From contig JAJQJQ010000015.1 in assembly GCA_028622995.1 (NCBI GenBank), positions 992,001 to 1,056,000 on the forward strand: DNA of 64,000 bases, in the 5' to 3' direction. The first letter of the stretch is position 1. Each line of letters opens with the position of its first letter. The notes beneath the pieces were generated by a model. It searched no databases, was not told the DNA's origin, and saw only the letters and a list, made by a program, of their open reading frames with translations. This DNA is from Panagrolaimus kolymaensis. Its lineage: Eukaryota > Nematoda > Chromadorea > Rhabditida > Panagrolaimidae. Position numbers and translations under genes: made by a program. Shown here piece after piece: positions 48,052 to 60,700 of the stretch.

Positions 48052-51000
48052 TTAACGACCATGGCTATGGCCATGTCCCCCACCTCCTAGGTGTTCCTTG
48101 AACTGAAGAGCAGATATAACAGCAAAACCAGTAAATATTGCTAAAAGTTGAATAAGATTTGAATGATCATTAGCGCGTTCTTGAGCTAATACTTCGAACT
48201 ATAAATGATAGGTGTTATTTTATTTTATTTTTTTGTTAATTAAAAGTAAAAGGACATACGAATGTCACGTAAATAAACGTCCCTCCTGCGAGACCTTCCA
48301 ATGCTACAACAGCACCTTCTTTCACTGCGGCATCTAATTCCATATTATATAATGCAACTCCAAGCATTGAACCAACTGGAGTCATTAAAGCATAAACTAA
48401 AATGGTGGATATCACCATGCAAGTTTTCTTTGAATTCGTTCGAGTTATTTGAAGTCCAACAGAAAATGCTTCAATTCCTTTATGAATTATTAGAGAAAGG
48501 AAAAGGGTTAAAATTCCGGTTGAATTATCTTGAACTCCAAGAGCGAAGCCTTCAAGAATTGAATGCAACGACATTGCAATTGCAAATGTTATAGATTTGA
48601 GAACCCCACCATCGTTTGATTCACCTGCGACATAACGAACTGATTCATCAATGACAATTCTAAAATTTAATCTATTTTAATTTTTTTTATTTTTAAATAA
48701 CACTATGTATCAATAACGAATGATTACGGTAGCAAGAAACATTCATATTATTTTAAAAATGTGCGCTACCATAGTTCTCGTTTCTTGCAAAAATTTTTAT
48801 TCATACTTACTCATGAGTTTTAGCAGCAATATATTTATCGGTTGAACCATCAATAGACATTCGAGGATTTCCATTAACAAATGTGGTTGTAGCATCAGTA
48901 TCAGATATTGCTCGAGGTCGAGCATCTCCTTTTTCTTCAGTCCCATTAACACCACCATGAGAATGTCCGTGATGATCAGAAGCAGAAAAAATTTTTAAAC
49001 TCATTTCTTCCAAAAAATAAACAAGAAAGAATCCAACACATGCCATAAATTCAGGTACGGGGAAAGTTAAATCTTCTCGACCACTCACTATAATTATCAT
49101 GAGGAATTAAAGTTTTAATCAAAACACAATTGGTTGTTGTGAAACCCACCACGTTTAAATTTATCAAAATTTTCTTTAACATGTGGAAAAATATCCAAAA
49201 AGCAGGTTCCAATGAACACTCCACCACCAAAGCATGATAATAATGTCATAATCCATGATGCTCGTCGAGATTCTTCGCTATTACGATTTAATAAACGAAT
49301 TAATTTGAGTGGTATTAAACCTGCCAATGCAGTCGTAAGGAACATGGCCGCTGCAAGGCATACTTGCAGAATAATATCATTCATGCTCAAGGGCAATCGA
49401 AGCTTCTAAAAATTTAAAACGGTTTATAATATTCTAATAAACTACAAATAGAAGTATGAAAGGATTTAGGGAAACTTTTTCTTTGGTTCGCCATTAATTT
49501 AGTGAATTCATTTTCAGGGGAAAATTTTAAGAACTTTTTTTGACCTTAAATCTAAGGTTACTCCCATCTTTATCTCAATTTTTAAAGATTAAAGCCATAT
49601 AATTTTTTTTCTAATAACCAATACGAAAGATTCCCGACAACCCTAATAATTTCCTCCTTTTTTTGTATGCTTTTTGCTCCCAATTTTCATCAAAAGGAGG
49701 TGTGTCTCTTATCAGAAAGTTAGGCCGCAAAAAGTGCTCCCAATTTTTGATTAAAGGTATTATATTGATTTTGCATGGTTTGAAAGTTTGATTTCCGCCT
49801 AAAAATTTTTTATGGAGATGCTGCCCTAATTTAAAGCAATATTATTTTTAGAAATCGATGAAAAACAAGTATTTAAAATAAATATTTTTGTAGCAAAAAA
49901 TAAAGTATAAAAATGATAGCAAAGTTTGTACTTGATTTATTTCATCAAATGATAAATCATTACTACCTTTAAATAACATTCATAAAAATGGCATTAAAAA
50001 TGAAGATAAAAAAGGGAGGGAAAAAGCAAAAAAGTTTGAGAACAAAAAAGGCAATTGCTTTAATGCTTATCAAAAATTATTTTCATTAAAACCTTAAAAA
50101 GTGTTTTCTTTTTCAATTAAATAAATGCGTGCAAAAACACAAGTTCAATATCCCCCATCTTCATTTCTTTTCTTTTTTTCAAAAAGAAAGGATGAATGAA
50201 AGAAAGTTTATCAATCAGCACCATTATTTTCTTCTTCTTTTTTTCTCTTTCGGCTATTTAGTACACTTAATCCGACTCTTCTCTATTTTTTTTTCAGTTC
50301 TCTCAACCAAAATTGCAGACAATCAAATTTTATTTGTCAAAAAAAAAAACAAACAAAAAAGTTTTTTGTTTTTTTCAATCAATTTCCAAATATGGTTTTA
50401 TTTCAGTTTTTTTAAACCTTTGTATCTATGACATCAAAAATCTGTGATCTGTATATTTTATATTATGATGACTAATAAAAAATAATATATAGTTATAAAA
50501 ATTTGGAGAAAAAAAAAATTCATTTTTATCGCTATTTTTCGTGTTGATTTAGTGATGCAAAGTTTTGGATTTAAAGGAAATTTCGATAAACAGAGAAAAG
50601 CTAGCTTTCAAAATAAAATGAGTCCCTAATCTTTCTATTTCACATATGTTTTACAGTACTTCCTTTTCACAAAATTTTAGTTTTGTAGTTTATAAACACA
50701 TACATGCAAGATCAAACAAATTAAAATTTTTAAGCGATCGTCCAGACAGAAAATTGAAACGCAGAAAAATTACCAAAAATCAGCATTAATTTTTTGTTGG
50801 TAAAGAAAAGGTAATGGTCCTTAAATTTTTTTTTCTTGTTTCTTAATTTTTTTGAAGCCGGTTTTTTCTTATTTATATAAAAAACATTTTTTAACACGCA
50901 AAACGTAAAAAAATAGAGATTAAAAATAAAATTTAAAAAACAAAATTAAAATGGAAATAGTTTTTCTCTTTTCTCTCATTAAAGCGACATTTTTTTAAAA

Positions 51001-51377
51001 ACAATAAATAATGAAAGTTTTTTTGTGGAAAAAAGGAGGAAAAGCATTTTTTTGTTAGTATATTCGCCAGCGGGGATCAATCCTCTCATCTTAAAAAATG
51101 AAAAGAAGAGGAGGTGGCTTCGGATAGGATTCGCATCAAAGAAGAAGAAAAAGGGATTCGCTTGGCCGATTTTTCATTTCGTTGACTTTGAGTCTTTTTT
51201 TTTGTTTTCGGATGATGACAATAAAAATCGGACGTGTACAATAAAAAAAAAGAGAAAGAAAAGACTAACCGGTTGATATGAGATTGGTTTGGTTAAAATA
51301 TCGGATGTTAAAGCTGCTTCATTTGAATGCTGCCAATGTAGGTGATCCTCGTGGTCAGGAAAACTTAAATTTACCAT
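48052..51377 (-). CDS. ZIP zinc transporter (SLC39A1-3-like)
   Basis: Exons 51377-51270, 49405-49150, 49087-48811, 48659-48260 and 48198-48052 give 395 aa. Membrane helices include IILQVCLAAAMFLTTALAGL and SCFGGGVFIGTCFLDIFPHV. Helix IV has the signature AMSLHSILEGFALGVQ and helix V IIHKGIEAFSVGL, whose His/Glu residues form the metal site. The loop between helices III and IV is His-rich (DHHGHSHGG) and the tail ends GGGGHGHSHGR. It should import zinc across the plasma or a vesicle membrane. The first exon (MVNLSFPDHEDHLHWQHSNE..., 36 codons) is 1.86 kb upstream with a GTTAGT donor and joins in phase to KLRLPLSMNDIILQ. Without it, translation could begin at MNDIIL (49384), giving the normal family length. 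The N-terminal extension is therefore the least certain part. Confidence 0.88.
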
Positions 51378-54300
51378 TTTTTTAAATTTTAAAATATACA
51401 ATAATAATTCTTGTGTGCGTTTAGCACGTAAAAAAATAAGCTTTAAAAAATTTCCAAAAAATAAATGCGATTATGATAATTCCATTTGGAGTAAAAAAGA
51501 ATCCATAGAATAAATATACAACAATGTCAAAGGAAAAACAAAATCACCCTTCCTTCGATGAATCAATAACAAAATTTAAACACAAAAAATATCACTGATT
51601 AAAATATGGGAAAAAATCGATCGTCAATGGCGATATTTGTTGAACGCCCTTCAGATTTTCTGCCTGCGCACTTCCCCTCTTTTTTTTTCTTTTTTCTTTT
51701 CTTCACCTGGGAGTCAGAGTGAATTCTTTTATATATATATTCTTCCGACACACGTGAAGTCCTTATATATATTTTTTTTGGTCAAAACACATGAGGCATG
51801 TAACATTATAACGTCATAAAAACATGCCCCTATTTGGAATTAACTTTGAAAATGGAGAAAAGAATAGAAGCGCGCAGACAGGTTACATATTTAAAAAGAA
51901 AGAGAAGGTGGTTTAACACCGACAACTTGTTTTTTTTTTATTCAAACTCTCGATAATTACAGTAGCTGGTAATATAAAATGATTTTTTAAAGATTTTTAT
52001 GAGGCATCGAAGAACAAGATGATTAAAAATGATCATAGAACACCACATTGGTAAATACTATGGCATGGCCTTGTCAAAAGGTTTAAAGCTTTTTTTAAAG
52101 ACTCTTAAATTTTTTATGCACCTTTAAAAATTTGTGTGATTTTCTGTTTTTCCTTAGTACCAAAAAAATGCAAGAAAACGTATTAAATCGAGAAAAACTG
52201 AATGAACATTAAAATTTTTAAAGGTTTGATTTTTTTTTTTTTGCATACGGAAGTAAAACTTATAAGACTTTGAAGTTGAACTTTAAAAAAGGGAGTAAAA
52301 AATGAAGAAGAAAAAAATCAATGAAATGCAAAACATAAAGTTAATTAATTGTGAAGTTAAATATTCGGTTTAAAAGTATTTTTGCAACAAATATTTATAA
52401 AACCTTTTTTTCGAATTTTACAAATTTATAAAAATTCAGATACAAAAATTATTATTAAAGCATCGAGAAAAAATATTTTCCTTTTATGTTAAAATGTTTT
52501 TTGCAAGGAGACACCTCCGAAAGGTTTCAAAGTATAAATCATCATTGTTGCTTTTAAATAAAACAATAATTTTTTTAATTTTTTAAACACCAAAAAATAT
52601 TAAAGTTTAGTCAACGAATTATAAATGTCTTTTTTTTATTATTTGCAAAATTTCTTTCAACCTTTCCAACAACTGTTAAATTTGTCACTAATGATTAATC
52701 TTTTAAATGGATACCGTAATTGGAGACTTTATAACGCAGAACCATGAAATCATGGTATTTGTTTAATTAGTCCTTTTTTTAACTTCCGACTAAAAAGGAC
52801 ATCATCGAAGGTTACTTTCTTTCTTCCATCTTTGAATTTCGTCTATTTTTTTAAACCATCAAAAAGTATTTCTAAATTTTATGGCGCCACATTTCAACGT
52901 TTTTCAAGTGACCGATCTCCTGCTTTCTTTGATGCTTTTCTTTCTTTTTCGATGCCGATGAAGAAAGCCAGGGCGGCATTGGGCTTTTATGCAAATTTAT
53001 TTCTCCTTTTCAAAAAATAAAGAACAAAGAAAAAATCTTTTAAAACTTCTTTTTCCGAACGCCTAAGAAAATGGAAAGAAAAAAACTTTTTTTTGTTGCT
53101 CTTTCCCATTTTTGTGTTTTTTTCTTCTTCTTTGCTTTGTTTCCCCGATGGCTGATGCTGCTGCTGCTGCTTGTTTTCAAAATAGCACACGTTCCCAACA
53201 AAACATAGATGGCGATCATCATCAACAACAAACTAAAGTGGACTCCAATTTTTTTTTCTTCCAATCAAAAACTTTGTAGAAAAAAAAAAGCTTTTTAGCA
53301 ATGTTTTGAGACAAAAAAGGCAAATTTTTTTTACAATTTTCTCTCTTCCCTTCCTTGCTTATTACTTCAGCAGCAAAAGCTAAAGTATGTATTTGGCTGC
53401 AATTTTTTTCTTCTTCTTCTGATTCATCATCACCTTCGTTCTCTTCCCTTAGGGACCTCGAAAACAGTCAACAAGGAAAACAACAACAACGCTTTCTTGC
53501 TTGATTGCTGCTGTTTTCATCCTCTTTTTTTTTTGTTTTCTCTTTTTTTTCTCGCTCTTCTCCGTGTAGATGATAGCTTTTTTAGTAGCATTTTTCATTA
53601 CTTTACTTTTTTCTTCTTTTCTTTTTTCATGCTTCTATTGTTTACCAAAAACAAAAAAAAATAAGATACAGAGCTTCAATTTTCCACTTTTCACTTTTTA
53701 TTTTTTCTACGGTGCCTAATTATACCTAATGTGCATGCTTTTCCTTTTTTTCTCTTGGACATTGTGTTTGTCAAAAAAGCTGCGAATTTTTAGGACTTTT
53801 TGAGATTAGGTTTCTACCGCCACATATATAAAGCAACAACTAAAAAAGGCGGCTTTAATATCATGCAATTTCAATTTTAAAATTAAAATTTAAAATGAGG
53901 ATTATTTTACTTCTTTTTTTTGTGTTTGTAGGAAAGTTGAAAAAATAGAAAAGTCAGTTTTGGAAAACTAAAATATTAGCATTGTACCTTTTTGGTGGTG
54001 GGTGAAGAGAAGAATTTTTTCTAGGAATTAATAAAACTGTTTGAAATGTTTATTAAAATCCATAAGGGGATGTCTTATTTTAATATGCATAGTTTTGTCT
54101 CACCATTTTCATATCCTTATATCTATCTATCTTAAAAGAAAAGTTTGGTTCGGTTGTCCTATTTCGCATTCCCAAGCATAAACAAACTCGCATATTCTAA
54201 TTCTGATTCAACTTTAAAACATCAAAACAAAAATGCATCACACCTGCAAGTTTTAGGACTCTATTTCCTTTGCATATTTTTTTTTGCGCATTCCACCATC

Positions 54301-57300
54301 GTCGAATCATATTTATTTTTTGCAATCGCGCAGCAATAATAAAAACGCAAAATGCTATTTTACAAAAAAAGAATGGCAAAAAGCATGCCTGCTTGATGAT
54401 GATGACGGAAATATTAATGTTTTTAGTTTTTTTCTTTCTTTGCTTTTTCCCGTTCACAAAAGGAAAAAAAATAATAAAAAAGGAGATTATTTTTGTAATG
54501 ATTCGTTTTTTTTTTCTTCGCTTCATGCTTTTATGGGAGGCAATCAACCTTAACATTTTTCACATTTTTTCTTTGATTAAATACGAGAAAAACAGCGATT
54601 TGAGATACAAGCAAAAATTAATTTTTTTTTTCGCTGATTTTTTGGATTTTTTGAGCTCTGGTTTCTATTTGATATTTTTTCTACGAAGAGAAAATGGCAA
54701 AAAAAAAGCGCTGCTACTGTATATTTTGAATGAAAACCTTTTCTATGGAGTGATGCTTCCGTTTTTTAACCTTAAAATTTTGTGATTTTAAAAAAGGTTA
54801 TGCATAGAGATTTCGTCGTTTTTTAATCTAAAAAATAAATTTTATCCCAGAATTAAACCATTTTTCCCATAATGGTGTTTTTTGGTGCCATATTGTTTGT
54901 ATGTCTTTAAAATATTAAAATTAGCAATTTTAATTTGAAAATTCAAAATTTGAAAAACTCTTTTTTCTTTCAATTTGCTCGATCTTTCAAAAAATTCTCC
55001 GCTACTTCTAAATTTTACGGTTCTTTTTAAAGGTCAGCGCGAAAAAATAAAAATTAAAACTTTCTAATAATTTCCGGTATTTATAATTGAATTTTCTTTT
55101 CCGCTGACTTTGAAAAACAAATTTTTTTTCTTTTCTTTTTTTTCGCTGATCCTTCAACTTTTGAAAATGCAAATCCTTTTAATCCGATTTCTTTATTTAT
55201 TTGAATCATGCATAAATGTTCCAATTCCTCTGGCAATGACCACAACAACAATAAAAAAAAGTACAAAGCGTGAAAGTTTTTGTTTGTAAACCGATAAAAT
55301 AAAATGAAACTGGACTCTCGTTTTCCGAGAGTCTCATTGAGACGATTTGATTTTAATTTTAATCGTAAAATAAAAATACGAAAGATCGTCAAAAAAAAGC
55401 GACGTATGTTGGAAAAACCTTTTATTTTATTTTTCATGTTTTTTCTTTTTTCCTTTACAGCAAATTTTTTTATAGAGGTTTTTGGCGCATTCTTTTTTCA
55501 TCACATTTTTTTCTTCTTCGATGTAAACAAAATCAAAGCCCTTTAAATGAAAAAGAAAGCGAAAATGTTTACTTTGATCAAAGTTTAAGGTGTTCTTCAA
55601 ATTTGTAAAGCAGATGCTCTTTTTCGTCTTTTTTTTGCGTGATTTTTCTTTTAGTAATTTCATTGAATTAAAAAAGGCCCATGTGGAATCTATAAGAAAA
55701 AAAAAAAGTGTTGGATTCTTAGAAAATTAATTCGATAGTTTATTCATAAACTCATATCAAAGCCTTTGAATTCTAGCAAATAAATGCTTAATTTAGAATA
55801 AAAAAATTTTGTACATCTTTGCATTGGATAACTTTGCATTGTGGTAATTACAAAATTTAGTCATAGCCCATTTAATTTCTTCACTTTTAGGTTTGTTTCA
55901 TTTACTCAAGTCCATGCTTTTTTCCTATCGTAATGCGATATTATGTTTCCGGGCTTTCTTTAACTTAAAAAAATCTCAAGATGGTTGGTTAATTCAAGTG
56001 AAAGAGATCCTTTAAGTCAAGTACCCAAACGGCCCCATTAGCTAGCTTACTTTGACTGGCATCTGCAACATCTTCTTGTGTGTCTCCACCCACTTTTTCT
56101 CCCTTCTATGTCTCATAACCTAATCTTGCGCACGAGCCCGGAAGACGCCCCTCTATAAAAATATGCAAATATGCGCGTTGAAAACAAAATGACAAATGAG
56201 TGTCGTTGTGTATACTTAGTTATTTAAAAAAAGAAAAGAAGAAAGGGTCGTAATTGAAACAAAAACATGCTCGGCAAAAGAAAAAAAGAGAAGACAGCCG
56301 CCGCTGTCTTTAGGATTTGTCACCATTAATGAGCCTTGATCCCAGCCAGCAGCGCAGCACTGATTTCTTTAATCCGTTTGTGAATATTTAAATTATTGCA
56401 TATTTGTTTTTCATACATATGGCGCTCGCTTGTAAATTGGATGTTTTCATAAATTTTTAAATAATATTCCCATATTAAAGGGTTATGAGATTTAAGTATC
56501 TTTAAAAGCAGATGTAAGAATTAAGAAATTTTATAGGGAAAATATGATTCATCCTATTTTTGGAATTTTTTTGTTGGTGAACTTGGCTTTTTCGTCATGA
56601 TGATATAGTTTTTTTTTCGGCTATAAAATCTTTAACTTTGAGTCTTAAAAATAATATTTTTAATTATTTCAAACACCCTTTAATTGTTATTACTCAAGGT
56701 TTGACTTCAGTTATTTGTTGGCTGTCTCAACCTTCATCTTCTTTCATCAATGCCCTCGATTAATTTGAGTCAAATCCAAATAAATCTTTCTCTATTTTTG
56801 TGGATATGAACTAAGACTTGAAACATTTTCTTATTTATGCATCCATCAAAAGAAAAAAATCAAATACGGCCGATTTTCCGCCTCAAGTATTACCATTTTA
56901 AAAACATGTTCATTTATATATGTACATACATACACTCTTCTCTCTTTTTTTTTCTATTCGCTCAATTTCATCAATAATCCATTCATTCATCCTTTAGGTT
57001 TTCACATTTTATGGCGATCGTGTCTTGAGGAGAGTCCAAGGATGAAGGATACATTCAAGGAGGGCTGATGAGGTTCACTTTATTGATGACTCCGTCAAAA
57101 TCCAACACACTTGTTTGCTTGAGTAATTTGCCGATTTTAGATCTTATCACATAACTTAATTTCTTACCCTTCTCAAAAACTTTATTTACTCTCACATCTT
57201 TCATCCGTCAAGAATTTTTACATTTTTGAACTCCTTAATTTTAAATTCTTAATAAAAAATAAAAGAGTTAATTTTAGTCGTAACTTTTTTCCATTACTTT

Positions 57301-57725
57301 TATTTTTAAATTTTTCCTTCATTCAAATAAATAAATGCCCTTGGCTTTATTATTTTAATGACTTTTTCACTAACAAAACAAACGTTTTTTTAGCAAACAA
57401 AAAAATACTCGAAACAAAATGGCTAAATTGCAAGAATTATTTGCCGGAGGGGTCTTAGAAGAGGAAAGGAAGAGGGAGACGCCAATGTTTGACTTCTTCG
57501 AACTTTTATTTGAAGATAAATTTTACAACCGCGCGTGTGTTGAAGAATTTCTAAGCGTTCTTCTTTTTCTTCAGCGTCTACGTTTTTTTAAATACACTTT
57601 TTTTATTATGCCTGTTTTAAAAATGTTTTTGTTAACTTTTTATTTTAATTTAATTAGTCCATTTTTTTTGAAGGAAAGAAAAAAATTGAAGACTATTATT
57701 TTATTTTTGCAGGCATGAAGAAATC
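51378..57725. other. Large gene-free interval between ZIP and CASPR-like genes
   Basis: These 6.3 kb lie between divergently transcribed genes. The sequence is dominated by A/T runs and pyrimidine tracts (notably 53040-53640 and 54420-54680), which produce many short hydrophobic or Lys-rich frames but no exon chain. Items seen: a TATATATATAT run near 51730, CTG repeats near 53158, small overlapping hairpins at 55313-55343, and a less AT-rich block at about 56020-56350. A 99-codon frame at 57419-57718 follows a TTTTTTTAG acceptor; it may be an upstream exon or leader of the CASPR-like gene but has no homology I can see. The interval probably holds regulatory DNA. Confidence 0.5.
55313..55343. 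repeat. Two overlapping short hairpins
   Basis: GACTCTCG (55313-55320) pairs with CGAGAGTC (55326-55333) around a five-base loop. GTCTCA (55331-55336) pairs with TGAGAC (55338-55343) around one base. The two share GTC, so they are alternative folds. No function is assigned. Confidence 0.5.
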
Positions 57726-60700
57726 ATGAATCAACAAAGAAGTAACAATCTCTTTATTTTTTTAATAATTTGGTGGTTGCCTAAAATTTTTGCAGGTTTG
57801 TTTTTTGGGGCCTTGCATGAAGATTATAGTTTACACTTATTTTTTTAGAAACTCCTGTGCGAAAATCATGCTTGGATCATTTTCTGAGTGGAGAATCTTC
57901 AACAAAAATTCTTCCAATTTCTTCATTGGATAATTCAAACCGATATTTTGTTGAATGTATTTTTCCATTTGAAAAAGAATCCGATCGCCCTATTGGAACT
58001 CAAGTTCATTCTGCCCTTGAAAAATGGCATCGTGTTGAACCTGGAAAGCGCGAAACAATCGGATACCAGTAAGTTTTCTTCTTAACCTTCAAAGAAAAAA
58101 TAATAGAGAGAGAGAGAGAGAATGAAACTCTTTCAAATCTTTCCACTAACAAAGCAAAAGCCTTACATACACAAACATAAATATAAACTCAAGCCCATGA
58201 AATGTATAATACAATCTCTTTGTTTATTTTACCCGATTTTAGTGAGGTTCTTAATAAAATTTGAGTGTTTTTACTTGAAAAAGCAACCAAACGAATAAGA
58301 AGAAGAAGAAAAAAACAATATGGTTTGTTACTGTTGCGTCATTAAAAAACCTTTTTTTTTGCAATTAGAAATCTTTCAAGGGCGCCAACCACCACCACCA
58401 AAGACTTCCTTCCTGGAAACGGCAATTAACGGATTAAAACCACCTTTTTCATTTTATAATACTTTGACTCTTTTCCGGCAGTGGAAAAAAATATATATAA
58501 AAATTAAAAATCAAATTTTTAAAATAGTTTTATAGAAAGTAAAGGTTTTTCGAGCATGAAAGAAGATAAGTAATAAAAGAAATTATCTTTGCTGAAAACA
58601 TCTAAATAATTCAAGATATTAAAGTACATATTAATTTTTAGAATATCTGATCGTAAAACATTAAAAAATTTGGTTGAAACTTCTGAACAATGCTCACAAG
58701 AATTTTGGGTTCAATGGCCTTCTCTTACATCATTGCCTGAAAGTCAAATGTTTGTATTTAATTTTTTCCAATATTCTATAAAAGCTTCGTTTTATTTTTA
58801 GTTTGGGCTTTACAGTTGAACCAATTATAGGCAAGGAAAGGGTTTTTCAAAGAAATTTAACTTTAGGTAAAAAAATATTTTCAGTCTCATGATTAACAAA
58901 AAATTCGATTTTTTTTTAGAAGGTTACACAGAGGCTGTAACATTGCAAACTTTTTCAAATGGAAATTCTCACGAAGCTGCACTTCTTCATATTATTGGAA
59001 CGGATGCAAAAAGTGAATCAGAGAATATGACAGCTATGATAAAACTTGGTCCGTTAAAATGTGAAGAAAAAATAGTTGAGAAAGTTGAATGTCTTTTTGA
59101 AATAAATGAAAAGCCAGATTGGATTAAAATTTCTGGAATTTCCAAAGGAATGATTAAATTTGCTTTTCGAACAGATAAACCTGAAAGCCCATTTCTTCGA
59201 ATACCTGCAGAAGATGGAAGTAATATTCAAATGGATCTTCTTGATGGTGAGTATAAAATTTTGGATACGGTTACTAGTCAATTGTTACTTCACCTTTGAT
59301 GGTGTTAATTTAAAACTAATGCTACAAAAATTTTAGGCTATTTATTAACTGTTGGTCATGTGATTCATCCAGTTAAATTGCTTGCTGATGGAAATTGGCA
59401 TTCAGCAACTTTTGATGTTAAAGCTTTAACCCTTCAAATTGATGATTCATTTCCAATTATTTATCTTTCCGCAGTTCAAAATCCTATTACATCCAATAAA
59501 GCTGTCAGCGAAGTTCAAATTCTTCTCAATGGCCAAATTACTGCAATTCGTGGCGGTGATTCAGAGGAATGGCTTTGCTCAGATTCCACTTCGGTTAAAT
59601 CAGAACTCACCGAACAAATTCTTCGTCGAATATGTCCGCCATATGAAGCAAATTATTGTCGATGTCAAGCTCCACCATCGGTATTGGAAAAATCTAATTG
59701 TGGAAAGGTGAATGAAGCAAAAGCATTTCAACTTGATCGATCTTCAGCAAAATTGGCATTCTTTTATTTACCAAATTTTGCTGAAAAATCTAAAGTTAGC
59801 ATTGTATTTAGAACCGATACGGTATGTTTTTAAGCCAAAGAAAATATTATAACCAAAGTTCATAATTTAGGATATTGGTCTTGTTTTCTTCGGAATTGCT
59901 AATACTGGCAAATCAAGCACCCGAGTTCAAACCCATTTTGTTGGTGATCGTTTCTTTGCAGCGAGTTGCACTCGCATAGATGGATCAGAAAAATGTCGAT
60001 CGTGTTCCATCACTCGAACTTCTGGAGATTCAAAAAATGAATGGATTCGTTTATCATATTTTCATTATAAAAATTATTCATTTTTGTCTGTTGATGGTTC
60101 AATCTGTCAATTACTTCTTGTTCAAACAGCTTCCGCTGAAGCTTATTTACTCGATGGCGCAAATCTTTATGAACCCAAAACATTTAAGAAGAGCGCGCTA
60201 TTTATAGGTGGAACTTATTCAAGTAAGAAAAGTGAATTAACTAAAAAAGTTAATTCAAATTTTCGACAAGATTTTATTGATAATACTAATGAAAAGGCTC
60301 CAAGTTTAAAGGTAAATAATTATTTTTAAGCTTAAATTTTTAAGAAATGCCTCTTTTTCAATCTAACTTTTTTAGGGTTGCATTGCAGAAGTTATTGTAA
60401 ATGAAGTTCGAAAAGATCTTGATAAAATTTATTCAGATCAAATTAAAATTATTTCAAATTCAAAAACCTCTAATATTTTTTCGATGAGAAAATGCCAATC
60501 TTGCAGAGTTCCTATTTCTGAATGTGCTGGAGCTAAATGCCGTTCACCCTCACCTCTTTTGGAATTACCACCCGTTTGTGATTGTTCAAGCGTATTTGCT
60601 CTTCAAGAAGAATCAAGTGGCCGCTGCATCGTTGCTAATGACAATCCATTATTTTCTCAAAAGAAGTTTGGTGGATTAAAACTTACAACGTCAACTTCTA

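Noticed and set aside
54197..54785. Overlapping Lys/Phe-rich frames on both strands
   Set aside because: They come from A- and T-runs; no codon bias, no domain, no splice chain.
57419..57718. 99-codon frame just upstream of the CASPR-like gene as its true N-terminus
   Set aside because: It ends in a stop before the next acceptor and is not followed by an in-frame join; the signal peptide at 57726 is a better start. It could still be a leader exon.
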